Positions 45,895 to 57,113 of a stretch of 64,000 nucleotides of DNA are shown piece by piece. The first letter of the stretch is position 1. Each line of letters opens with the position of its first letter. The notes under the pieces were generated by a model that did no database searches, was not told where the DNA came from, and saw nothing but the letters and a program-made list of their open reading frames with translations. A program made the translations under genes and the position numbers. This DNA comes from Acanthococcus lagerstroemiae (taxonomy: Eukaryota; Arthropoda; Insecta; Hemiptera; Eriococcidae), in assembly GCA_031841125.1 (NCBI GenBank), contig CM063107.1, positions 60,089,814 through 60,153,813 of the forward strand. Direction: 5' to 3'.

Positions 45895-47987
45895 CCATAA
45901 AACGGGGCTACTTTGGGACAAAACTGCCGCGTAGCCTTTACAACCTGTTATCCAGCGAACGGGGCTAACATGCTCTCTATCGGGAGAATCAGTAACCGAG
46001 GTATGTCAACAGAACACAGTTGGAAAAGCTAGCTGAAAGCTGAAAGTTTTAAGCTGAAGGCAGGAGAATTCTAACGGTAAAAAGCCAGAAATTCGAACTT
46101 GAAAAATATTTTTTTATGGGAAGCAAAAAGCTAAATGTTTCACTTATTCAGCTTTCCCTTTTCCCTTTCCTATTCCCTTTTTTAGGGTCGGCTACGAGTA
46201 ACCGCGCCCATTGCAATCACTTTTTAGGATGTTTGCCCGCACACAGCGCTGCAAGCACCTATTGCATTCAAATTTTCATCCCCCCCCCCCATTAAATATG
46301 ATTGAATAGTTTACAGTTCATAGTTCAGTTTTAGTTCAGTTTTGTTCTCCATCAGCTACTGCCACCTCTATTGATAAGTTGGTTTCCTATTATGAAAGTA
46401 TCCTCTCCATTACACTTTTGATTTACAAATGCAACTTATTTACATTTTATTTCCTAATTTTGTATTTTACTCATGGCAGTATTGTGCAACTTCTACTTTT
46501 CAACAAAAGGAACTATTTTTTCAAAGTAAGTGAAAACATTAACTGGATTTAGAAGAGGTAAGTGTATTGTTTGTTTGTATGAAATGGGTTCTCAGTTGAA
46601 TGTATAATGTATTTGACTCGAACCATACATGCAACATTCTGTGGTACTCTTATCAGGAAATTTTCCAAGGAATAATGCGATGTGAATGACTATTTACCTT
46701 CGTCTTTTCATCGTTATAAGGAATGACGAATCATCCAAAACTGTCAACATGCCTTCACCCACAAATTTGAACTTCTATTATAATCGTGTAGCGGAATTAA
46801 CGAAAAATGTAAATAAATAATTGGCAGATCATCATGTTTTGTTTTTGAAATGAAAGATTATCTTTCTCGCATTCGAACGATTCACGAATATTTTACGCGT
46901 TGTGTGACCAGGAATGGAGCTAATGTCTTTGCGTCTTATAAACATTGTAATGAGGAGTAAGAACAAATTAATGTGCTTTTTCTGAAGCGAGAACTCAACT
47001 TTATTTGAATCGAAGTATAATTCCTCTTTTATTTGAATCGAAACAAAATTCCTGTCCCTCTTTGAATTGTTATCAGCAGTTATCAGTTCATATTCATTGA
47101 AACTTGTGAGTTTTAAAATTCCTTGGATTTATGTCCTTTGAATTTATTTGTCTTGTAAAGGTAGAGTGTTTGAGTTATAACTGCTTTCTGAAGAATATGT
47201 TCCAACTTTCCATTACACAGCAAAGACAAAATATCAAAATACAAAATTCGGGTAGCCATTTACATTTGAATGAAGGTTCTGTGGTCGAAAAAGTATCACA
47301 CTTGAAATCTTGAAGCTGACATCCGCGTATGAAAAAATAAGTAATTGGAGAGGGAACTTTGTTACATGTTATGTTCGTGTCCTTACTACCAAAAATTAAA
47401 TTCTGAACATTCAAGGTGGATTTACATTAGAGTCGGCAACATGTTGCCAACCCAAATGTAAATCCACTGTTAGAAGGACGCATACGTACAAAAAAATGCT
47501 GGAAGCCGAAAGATAGAAGGATTGTTCGGACCCAGCCCCAAAACAGCTCGGTGTCGCATAATATTTCCAATCCCTCATAATGCTATAATTTATTTATTCA
47601 TTATTATTATTTTTCTACTTACAAAAAGAAAAATCATAATTTCCTGAATCTTGTGACATTGTTTGTTCCTATAAGTAAGTTAATATAATACACAAACTCT
47701 TCATATCTGGTCTAATTTTGTGACAGAGGAATATATTTTTCACCGCTTTGAAGAGCCAAGAAATCGGGAGTCAAAAAGTTACCCCACCCAGTGGGGTAAG
47801 GTAGTAACGGACAAAAACCTGCCTACAGCCTTTCCTTTCAATATTTGCATTTTTATTTGCCGACAAATCAGTTCACAAGGGTGTTTAAGCTTTCATTTCA
47901 TGTACTTGAAGGCTACTTTCCTTAATGCAGGTCTGAAATAATTGCACTTTAATGGAATAGTCGTCACAAAGTAGCCCCGTTTTACAG
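45895..47987. mobile_element. 2.1-kb TA-flanked element with 25-bp inverted ends
   Basis: Left end CCATAAAACGGGGCTACTTT then GGGAC; right end, reversed, CTGTAAAACGGGGCTACTTT then GTGAC. TA on each side (45893-45894, 47988-47989), as in Tc1/mariner-type transposons. No transposase frame was found inside; the interior holds an AAGCTGAAAGC-type repeat (46018-46165), a 52-bp palindrome (47416-47467) and a perfect 9-bp-arm hairpin TTACCCCAC/GTGGGGTAA (47779-47799). Confidence 0.65.
47416..47467. repeat. 52-bp nested palindrome
   Basis: Outer arms GTGGATTTACATT / AATGTAAATCCAC (13 bp, perfect) enclose a perfect 14-bp palindrome GGCAACATGTTGCC with 6-base spacers on either side. It may be a tiny palindromic element or a structured site. 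Confidence 0.9.
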
Positions 47988-48083
47988 TAATTATAAATAT
48001 TTCATATTTCATAAATGAATATTTTTATTCAAGCTGGGCCATAGATGCATAAGCGGAAATGATCATTGTATAATCCAACACAT

Positions 48084-48240
48084 AGCCGGTTTGCCGGGTG
48101 GATGTCGCGCTGATTTCGCCGGTTTTTTGGCAAGAAGAGAAGAGGGCTAAGTCAGCCCTTATCCCCCCCCCCAACGTCTCTTAGGTATAATGCTCGAAAG
48201 AGTGGATTTCAGGGCTCAGTTCGAGAGCAAAACAATTAGA
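48084..48240 (+). mobile_element. tRNA-derived SINE, copy 3, internally deleted
   Basis: Head AGCCGGTTTGCCGGGTGGAT then GTCGCGCTGATTTC resembles box A of copies 1 and 2 but box B is missing. The tail resumes with AAGAGGGCTAAGTCAGCCCT, then ACGTCTCTTAGGTATAATGC and TCGAAAGAGTGG. A deletion joined the head to the tail. Confidence 0.6.
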
Positions 48241-49879
48241 AAAGGTATGATGGACAAAGGATGAGGACCATTTTTGGTCAAAACTTCAAAATTAGAGGGA
48301 CAGAATTTTCCAGTCCATCCTTTCGCCATTATAGAGAGATTCCATGTTTGTAGTCACGGGACTCGGTTGATATTGGTCTCGTGGGTTTTTCAGAATTTGC
48401 AAGAGAACTGTTTAATTCAGAGGGCAGCAAGGGCATTCGGGGGAAAAACACAAAAAAAAAAGACGAGAACGTATAAAAAAAGACGCGAGTGTAATTGATC
48501 AGTCGATAGTGAAAACAGATCTAACTCAGAGTGTTAAACATAAACTGTAACAGTATGGATGTGCTACCTGGCCGATCGAGGGAGAAAAAAGAAGAGTGAG
48601 TCATGAAAAGAAGAACGTGCGGTTTAGAAAAGATCAGATATAGGAAGTACAGGTATGCAGGAGACAAAAGAGAAAGTAGTCGGGCAGAACAATATTGGAC
48701 AGGTGAGCGTCACCGCAATTTCAAATATTAAAAAAATAAATCGGCAATTGAAACAAAATCGGTCAAGGCTAAGGGAGTTGAAGTTCTTATATGAGAATTA
48801 ATACTGACCATTTTTTTCTTCTTTCTTTTTTCAAATGGTATTTTAATAGTTACTGAATCCATTTCCGAGATACAATTTCTCCTCGCCAGCATTTTAGAGG
48901 CCACAGCGGGGCTCATTTTCATTTATCCCAATTTCCGAGTTCCTTACACCGTTAATAAAGCAGTTTCTTGGGTCGCTAAATATATTTCCAAGTATTTTCT
49001 TCCTTCCCAAACCTCCAGACACCACAATAGACTAATTTTCTATTAATTCAATTTCCAAGTTCCGTGAATTAAAACAGGCTTTTGTGGATTGCCGAATTCA
49101 TTTCTGGGGTCTTTTGTCTTCTTTTCCAACCCTCTAAGGTTGTCAGGGAAGAGGGTCTAACATTGAATAATATTATTTAAAACAGTAACATCAGTGAATT
49201 CTAGATCTCTGTTAGTCTGAATGGTTGGAGAGAGAAGTAAAAAAAAAAAAAAAATATTAATGACCCATTTAACCCTGTTTTTAATGAAAAAAAACTTGTA
49301 AATTGGATTGATTGGAGATTAATCCCCTGCATTATCTGAAGTACTGAGGGCAAGGAGATTGGACTCCTGAACCAATTAGTGTGACCTTAAAAACCCTGTT
49401 ATATTGAATGTTTGGGATAATTCAAAATTAGCCTCCTATGGCACTTGAAAGGTTGATGAGAGGTAGGAGAAGGACCCATCAGAAATGGATTCAGCGACCC
49501 TTCAAATTCCTACAATCAATCGTTGATTTTAAGGTTTACATGGAAGATTAGTGTTACCTTTCGTTCTTGAAGCTTCTACTAATTTTACTTAAAAACAGGT
49601 TTTTTTTTTTTTATCAGGAAGTTTTTGGGCTTAATTCTATCATTAGTAACTTAGCTACAGAAGCAAAGGCTTACCCGACACTATATATTGGCTATGGTAG
49701 TACCGTATGGAGAACTGTCTTGTTATGTCCTGTATTCTGATTGATTATGGGTACGGTTCGGTGGACCAGTCCTTATTGTTGAGTTCTGTTTGATTTGTTA
49801 TCATAGTGAGGAAAGTGGTTCGCTGTCAACGCTTGTGGAATCGTTTAAAGAATTATTGTTTCATCCTGTCTTTATTTTC
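48241..49879. repeat. Degenerate repeat field, no gene
   Basis: Between 48930 and 49560 loosely repeating phrases (CAATTTCCAAGTTC, GGGTCGCTAAAT, TTCCAACCCTC) recur; similar phrases occur at 38330-38470 and 1770-1860. No fixed unit length could be set. Confidence 0.35.
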
Positions 49880-50175
49880 ATGATTTTCGTTTGTTCTTGT
49901 AGGTAGGTTTTGTATTTTAATTGGTACTTTCAGTATTTTCTATTTTCAAACAGTCATTTGGTTTATTGTTATGTTCATCATAATCATTTCTGATTGCCCC
50001 CCCCCCAAAAAAAAAGTGGTATGTTATTTTTGAGATTTTGTGATTTTCATGTTCTTTTTTCTCGTTCTGAATTTCCGCTCTGTTCCTTTTATGTAAGTTA
50101 TGTTATACTGCATTCTTCACAGTAATCTAGTCTATAGACCCCACTTTAAATTTTTTCTGTTATTTTATTTTGTTA
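49880..50175 (-). pseudogene. Penelope-like GIY-YIG nuclease fragment, minus-strand copy
   Basis: Minus strand, with frame changes: GVYRLDYCEECSIT, then a decayed YIG box, then a KEQSGNSERKK stretch corresponding to GETGRKFxTRxKEHE, then NNKPNDCLKIENTEST. Corresponds to the same region as SGVYRLDCEHCDMTYIGE in the copy at 62850-63440. Inactive. It faces the plus-strand copy at 50255-50745 head to head across about 80 bp. Confidence 0.6.
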
Positions 50176-50254
50176 TACTTATCGTTGATACCACCACAAT
50201 AAACACAAAAATTGCAGCTATACACTATACACAACCAGTGGCATAGAGCAATCA

Positions 50255-50745
50255 CAACTGGAATAAAACAATGACAAGAAAAAAGGGACAAACATAATAG
50301 AACAAATTCTTTTAACAACAACTATCAATCAAAAGTTTTTGATAACATAATGAACAGAATAATAAAGAGAAAAATAACTAACATAACAAACACAGGAAAT
50401 TACAAACAGTAGGTGCAGTACCATATGTGAGAAACACGAAGGAAATACTGAAGACCTTAAGCCAGTAAAACATAAAACTTGGAATAAGGAACAGCTAACT
50501 ATGATCAAAATGATAAAAAGAGCGGCAAAAAAAAAAAAAGAAAGAACTGTATAGTGCGGTATTTACAGACTAGACTGATTGACAGGCAACATGGCTTACT
50601 CGGAAGAAACAGGACGGAAATTCGTAACAAGAAATGGAGAACATGAGAGATTATAAAAACTCAATGATGAGGAATCACTTTTTGGAAAACAAACAAATGA
50701 CCATAAAGATGATAATAAACCAAATGAAAAATTTTAAAATACTAA
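50255..50745 (+). pseudogene. Penelope-like RT end plus GIY-YIG fragment, plus-strand copy
   Basis: Plus-strand reading: KVFDNIMNRIIKRKITNITN, then VGAVPYVRNTKEILKTLSQ and NIKLGIRNS (end of the RT and linker; compare NIKLGIRN in the copy at 16218-16996), then CGIYRLD, LTGNMAYSEETGRKFVTRNG and EHERL, LNDEESLFGKQTNDHKDDNK (GIY-YIG domain; the YIG box reads YSE). Several stops and frameshifts. Better preserved linker than the other copies. Confidence 0.7.
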
Positions 50746-53660
50746 AAATATGGTACTACCTTAATCGCTACAGTGTGTTATAGACAAACCAGAGTTACCA
50801 GACTGGGAAAGGAAATTATGTATCTTTGGTGTTTTTATAAATCTGTACAGCCTTTCAACTAGCGTATCATTAACATTAAGCCATTATTTCCATCTGGAAG
50901 TACCTATTTTCTTGTAGACATAATTTATCAATTTCTACAACAGACGTGGGTAGGTTTTGTTTACGGCCTTTCAAGTTTACTAACTTTTATTCACTTTTTT
51001 TGATAAACTTGAAGTTGAACAGAACGATGGAACAGGACAAATAAACTTGAACTAACTTAGGTAAACTTTCTCTATTTGAACTTGATCTTATTTGTTGTTT
51101 TAAGTTTATTTGCGCGTGGTAGTGTATTACATGTGCATTTTTAGATGCTTTGATGGATTTCTATACGTTTTAGGAACAGTTAGACATCCGGCGAAAGGCT
51201 TCATTGTCGTACAAATACGGATGAATTCGTACATCTGGCAATACTGCAGACAGGACTTTAGTATAGCTAAGTCACTGCTGATGGGACAACACAAGAACAT
51301 GTTCTCATACAATAGGTGCGCTCTGCTTTCAAGTTAAATTGGTATAAACTTCAAGAACTGTAGGAACCTATATAGAAGAGAAAATAATGTTTAGGCTCAC
51401 ATGAGGAGACCCCAGTGATACCACTAACTAATTTTGTTCAAACATCATCGATTTTTTTTTTTTTTTTTCTTCTTCACATATAGAACCGATTCGGGGGAGT
51501 GCACTGCTAAATAAAAAGACCGCCATAGGGAGCACAAACGAAAATAATCAAACCACATTCGAAAACAAACGAAATCCAAATACCTGGTTAAGACTACTTT
51601 TTGTCGGAATACAACATGGGACTGTCACTCAAATAAGCCTGATGTGAGTTTCGGTACACCCTGTGGAAAAGAGACCATATTATCTCAACGGAACAGCCGA
51701 ACAGCTTTGTTCAAAAAGTGGAAACGTGCTACGGCGTGATGTTCTGTACTTCCGCTTCTGATTTAGCATTTCGTAAAGCGCGAAAAAGAATAATAAATTT
51801 GGAATATTAATTAAATAAAACTTTTCGTGTTAAGACTCTATTTAAGATATTTGTTAATTCGTTTGCGATAAAGTTCGTGTTTTTGATTAGTTGAACATGC
51901 TACTTCGCCTTTTAGGCATCTATTAGCATATTTATACGTGTACCTCCACTATTCTCACAGAGCTTATTCTGTTTTCAATTAAATCGGCCCGATGCGATGT
52001 TTTCCGTGCACCCAGATTTATACACGTATCTGATAATGAAACTTAAAAGAATTCTACTCATAAAAATTTAATTTCATTCTCACTTCTGGAGGAGATTTTG
52101 AAAAAGTTGGCGCTACCGGTCTGGAATATATGCTGGGAATTTCACGAAAGCGGGAATAAGAACAAAAAGATTTTATTTTCTCATTTTCAACAGCGAGCGT
52201 CGGGTCGTCTGATACGCTGGAGTACAGCGATCTCAGGAAAGGTTATGAATAATAGGAAATCTAGTCGAATTTTGCTTTAACCGAAGGTATTATTTACTTT
52301 GAGAAGTTAAATGATGTTTTTTGTTTCCATGCAACGAAAACTTATTTCCAGTTAGCCATGGATACACGGGCAGGGCAACAGAGGCAAGCGCCCCTCTCAG
52401 AAAGAAAATTTTTAGTGAGTTGAAAATGCTTCAAAAATAGAGTTAACAATTGTGGAAAAATCTCTGAGGGTTTCAAACAAGCCGGCAAGGGTTTTAAAGT
52501 CGCAAGGAATCCTAAACCAGTGTGGAACGGTCTCAGATATAAATGCGTTTTAAACATGTCTGGAATGATTTTAAAAGTTCTAAAATAATCTTTCAAGAAT
52601 CTTACAATCTTCAAGAGCGATGAGCAGTTATTAGCGCGCTTGATCAAATCTGAAAGTTTTCAAGAACCTTTTTAGCAAGCTGAACGAATCGCGGAAACAG
52701 TACCAATTAAACTGGCTTGGAACAATCCTAGGAAACTTTGAACCAACTTTGATGATATTTGAAATCCTTCAACTATTTTCACTCGACACTGTGGTCAAAT
52801 TTGACGCAGAATTCGACACCAAAATCAAGTTACCATGTTGTCATCGACGTTTGAATATAATTCTACGTTCAAATCAATGCTAAATTTGCTCCCAAATTCG
52901 ATGTAGGTAGGTATGATAAGTTAATTTTTGTCGCGACATCTACAAACATCCAAATTAATTACAATGTTCTTTTGAAAATGTGACGGATTCCAGGGGCGGC
53001 AACCTAGATTTTCCCCATGTGTAGCATTAAAAAAAAACAAAAAAAAAAAAACCATAGCTCACTTTAGCGCCTTGTATAATAATAACGCATTGTATCAAAC
53101 CCAACTATATAAGAATTATGACAAGAAATTAATTTATACAAAAAAATTATTCAGCCTAAACCATTTGTCGAGCAGACATGTCAATGCAAATGTCGCATGT
53201 ACAACTGGGTTTAATAATGTTGATATTATTAATGTTACTACTTGTCAACTATAGTGTCAACTGAAAAATCAACTATACAAAAATCTGTCAATGTCTACTG
53301 AACTCATGTCAATTCGCTGCATACTACAATGTTTATACATAGTAAAGTCGATACATGAGAATATTTGTTGACTAAGATATCAACTGTATTTTCTACATCC
53401 ACTAAACACTTGTTCATCACTTTGTCTATGGAAATGTATACCTTACTACACAGAGTTGAAGTAAAAATGGAGCATCAGCATTTGTATATGCACTGTACAT
53501 AAAAATAGGTACTAAAATTGTCCTAGATTTCAATTCTGACATTTTATTGACAATTCTATACGCATGTCTTTCATGGATTTATAGGACACATATATATTCT
53601 CTTTTGATTTTTCGACATTTGGCTGCTGTCTTTTCATTTCATACTTCTAACCTTCATTTT
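50746..53660. other. No gene recognised
   Basis: Contains a stretch of irregular GGAATnnTnnAAA-like phrases (52390-52760) and GTCGA/GTTGAC-rich stretches (52780-52920, 53160-53470). T17 run at about 51452. No coding region is supported; the 75-codon open stretch at 51110-51337 has no recognisable features. Confidence 0.4.
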
Positions 53661-53668
53661 CTTTCGCG

Positions 53669-54810
53669 AACGTTCACGAAATTAAAATGAATAATCTGAT
53701 ATACAAATAATAGACATGGAACACAGAAAAATATTTCAAGCCTGTTCTGATATCTTCCAACAGCAACATGCAATTCAAAAATCAAAAAAGAAGTTTTTTG
53801 TTACAACTATTTTTTTATTCTCATGATTTGTAATAATTGTACCTACTTACCTCTTATTAGCTCCTCTTCCTGTTTCATTTAAATCTGCCGCATTTCCATC
53901 ACGACAGCAATATCATTTAATTCAGTGGAATAATTTATATTTATCATAAAGGCAAAAAGCCTGTTCTGACGAGTTTCCTTAGCAATAGTGATATTTTCTC
54001 GAACTGCAGATTTTACTTCTTCATGACGGCTGGACTCCTGATAGTCAGATACCTGCGATGCTAATGCTATATGTATTCATCTAAACATGAGGCATAGATA
54101 CAGCTCTGATTCTAAGTCGGACCCAACCAATGCACGGATCTTCTTCAAAAATGCGTCTATAAATGTACAATCTACATAAGCATTATCAATCATTCAGGTT
54201 AAATACAGAGTATAATCTCTTATAGCTTTAGTGAATGCACGTTCACGGAATCAAAATTATAATAATCTGCTATACTTACCAGCAATGGAAATGGAACCTG
54301 GAAATATATTTTGAGACCGAGTTCCAATCTCTTCCAGCAGTAACATGAAATTCAGAAATCACAAAAAGAAATTTTTTTGTTACAAGGACTGTTATTTTTA
54401 TTTCTTAATTCATAAAATTTGTAATTTCACTTACTTACCTATTCACAGCTCCTTCCTGTTTCATCTAAGTTTGTCGCATTTTCATCACAGCAGCAACTTC
54501 TTTCAACACATGGAATTTGTACTTACTTTTATCATGATGAATGCAAAAAGCCTATTCTGAAATTCCTCAACAACAGCAATATTTTCTTGAACTGCAGATT
54601 TTACTTCTTCATCACTGCTGGAATCCTCCTGGTCAGATTCCTACTGCTATAGTAGATATTCATCCAAACTTAAAGCACAGATATGGTTCTGATTCCAAAA
54701 AATTCAAACAATGCATGGTACTAAGTCTTCAAAAGTGTGTAGCTATAAATTTATAATATACATGAACTTTTACAAATGCATTATCAATAATTCAGGTGAA
54801 ATATAGAGTA
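53669..54810. repeat. Two tandem copies of a 570-bp exon-containing unit
   Basis: Copy A about 53669-54238, copy B about 54239-54810. Aligned landmarks: ACGTTCACG; ATAATCTG(A/C)TATAC; TCTTCCA(A/G)CAG; GTTACAA; GAACTGCAGATTTTACTTCT then TCAT; TTATCAAT(C/A)ATTCAGGT. Divergence is substantial but spread evenly, indicating an old duplication. Confidence 0.8.
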
Positions 54811-55408
54811 ATCTTATTACCTTTAGTGAACTTAGTTTGTCTCTTTAATTCTTAAACATCTTCAGTAAAAGTTAAAGCAACATCCATGATACCTGTAATG
54901 ACTATCATTTTTCTAGGTAACAAACACGTACCATTTTCTCAATACATATAATATTATTATTTCTACACTGCTCTTTACCAATGCACTATTTTTTCTAGTA
55001 ATCTTACCTCTGGGAGTAATCTTTACCTTTTTAGTGAACACAGAGTTTGCTCAACTAATTCTTGAGCATCTTCAACTGAAGTTGAAATAGCATCCAGGAT
55101 ACCTCTAACTTAGTATAACGAGTATTATTTTCTAAATATTTGTACATACATTATTCTCAATACATTCTACGTGCTACACACACCAGTACCAAAATATACT
55201 ATTTTCTCAGCTAATCATACTTGCATTTACCTGCGCTGAATACGTTTTTCCTTGTATTCATTAATGATTGTTCATCGCAAATTCTTCATGAAAAATAATT
55301 ATTTAGATATCATACTGAGTGTGGTATTCAAGTTATCTTTATCACTTATCAATGTGAGCATCCCATGCAGCAACAACCACAACAGAGTAGGCTCTCTATA
55401 GCCGCCAT
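53851..55408 (-). pseudogene. Unknown gene or relic with duplicated exon cassettes
   Basis: I do not recognise the family. Minus-strand exon-like blocks recur with splice-like borders. Short exon type: 55102-55027 (GILDAISTSVEDAQELVEQT then LCSLK; donor AAAAAG|GTAAAG) and 54892-54821 (GIMDVALTFTEDV, one stop, ELKRQTKFTK; donor AAAG|GTAATA), both starting GTATC after AG; a third, truncated at 54226-54244, has lost its donor. Long exon type: 54052-53851 (SDYQESSRHEEVKSAVREN, ITIAKETRQNRLFAFM, one stop, donor GAG|GTAAGT) and about 54643-54527 (SDQEDSSSDEEVKSAVQEN, IAVVEEFQNRLFAFIMIK, donor GTAAGT). A possible start is the ATG at 55408 in context AAAATGG. Two in-frame stops and a lost donor argue for a decayed gene. 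The acidic/EVKSAV(Q/R)EN block is the best handle for a search. Confidence 0.45.
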
Positions 55409-55621
55409 TTTCTTCCTAGTTTGGTCCAAGCTCCAAGGTTGGAAAAGATTCGAATCCAGTTTGCGGATTCGAATCTGCTTCTGGGAATTGGATTCGTATC
55501 AGTGATTCGAATCTAATGGACGACTCGGATTTGTAAAATGTATTCGAATCTTTTTAGTGGATTCGTCGGAATTTTTTAGGTAACCATATTAGACGTTAAA
55601 GGTTGAAATTGCCTAATATGC

Positions 55622-56238
55622 AGGGATGAGAAGTTTAAGCCGATAACCGCTTAAAAGCCGAAGCTTAAGCTCATTATTGAACGGCTTTTAAGCGAATGAA
55701 AAAGTCAGCCATTCGCTGTTCATTAAGCGCAAAGCCAGCCAAAAAGGATATGCTGAGCAGCTTAATTAAGACATTCACATTTTCTATCAAAAAGCCGAAA
55801 AAAATCACAACACTTAATTTTTTAAGTTGAAAAATCATGTCAGCGGCCGCGGGTTCTGGGTTCCGGCTTCTGGGTTGTTCTTTGTGTTCGCCTGTTTCCT
55901 TGGTGCTTCCTGCTTCAGTGCTTCAGTGTCGACTTCGCTTCACGTTTTACGTCTGAGTCAGACGTGAAACGTGAAGCGAAGTGAACGAAGTGATGGTAAT
56001 ATTATATAATCATATAATTTGATTTGGAAGCTTTGAAATGGTAAACCGTTATAATTTTTGAACTCTATGGTCGATTTCATGCGGGATTGAGTATAATGTT
56101 GAAAAAAAAAGCCGATAGCGAAGTGCTGAAAAGCTAATGATAAGGGCAAAAAGCTGAAGCTAAGCAAATGAGATTTTTGGGAAAACTTTTAAGTTTAAGC
56201 GAAAGTTTAAGTTTAACAGTTTAAGCTTCTCATCCCTG
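55622..56238. mobile_element. hAT-like element, CAGGGATGAGAAG family
   Basis: Ends CAGGGATGAGAAGTTTAAGC and, from the right, CAGGGATGAGAAGCTTAAAC. Flanking octamers CTAATATG (55614-55621) and GTAATATG (56239-56246) match at 7 of 8. 617 bp, rich in AAGCCGAAGCTTAAGC-type subterminal repeats, no coding region; contains the hairpin 55933-55981. Confidence 0.85.
55933..55981. repeat. 24-bp-arm hairpin
   Basis: CTTCGCTTCACGTTTTACGT then CTGA, one base G, then TCAGACGTGAAACGTGAAGC then GAAG: reverse complements with a single mismatch. Confidence 0.9.
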
Positions 56239-56781
56239 GTAATATGGCCATCCGTTTTGGTCACTTTTATTTTTTTAACAAAAAAAACATCAAAAAACGT
56301 AATAAAAGCTATGAAAATTCCTTCTGACCTCCTCAGTCGAAGAATTAAATTTAATTTCTTCGGAATCTACATTGCTTGAAAGTATGTTTACCATGATTAC
56401 ATTGAAAAAGTGAATAAGATCCAATTTTTAGAGTATTTGGTCTTTCTGAAGAAAAAAAAAATCAATAATTGTTGAGTGAGTAAAGTAGTTGTCGTTTATT
56501 TTGATTTTGTAGCAGCAAAAAATGATTCCATGATTCCTGGATTTGATGATTCCTCAGGGCTTGGAAGTCAGCTGAAAGCCAAAAGCTAAAAGGGAAAAAA
56601 ACCGTGTATTTTTGAGGAAGCCAAAAGCAAAATCCGAATCCAAAAAATGTACTGGTGCTGGGAAGCTGAAGGCTAAATGCAAAATTGTTTTCAGCTTCTA
56701 TGTTTTAAATAAGTGATAACAAGCCAAAGCCAATAAATAACAACTTTGGTGCTCATCTGGCACCAGTAAAGTACTATGTAA

Positions 56782-56914
56782 CAGGTGCGGATATCCACCA
56801 TTTTGGATTCTACAGTGCCCGCGGATACCAAATCCAACTATGCGGAGCGTACCGCGTAGTCAATTCGGCATCAACGGGCGCGGTTGAGTACAAACTGGCG
56901 TGTGTCCGCACTTG
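56782..56914. mobile_element. Palindromic mini-element, copy 1
   Basis: Almost a complete inverted repeat: AGGTGCGGAT...CCACCATTTTGG...GTGCCCGCGGAT...ATGCGGAGC then GTACCGCGTAGTC...CGGGCGCGG...GTCCGCACTT. Core shared with 56991-57113. Confidence 0.65.
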
Positions 56915-56990
56915 GTAGTTGGTATATAGTACATTAGTATCAGTAGGCCAATACAGTAAGCGGTAACGCTAGGGCACTACAAAAATGATT

Positions 56991-57113
56991 ATAATCATCC
57001 ACCATTTTGATTCACAGCGTGCCCGTGGATACCGAATCCGACTACGCGGAGCGTACCGCATAGTCAATTTGGTATCAATGGGCGCAGCGTGAATCAAAAT
57101 GGCGAATGATTAT
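56991..57113. mobile_element. Palindromic mini-element, copy 2
   Basis: Outer ends ATAATCATCCACCATTTTGA and, reversed, ATAATCATTCGCCATTTTGA; pairing continues through GATTCAC and GCGTGCCC/GGGCGCA to a centre at GCGGAGCGTACCGC. No certain TSD. Confidence 0.75.
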
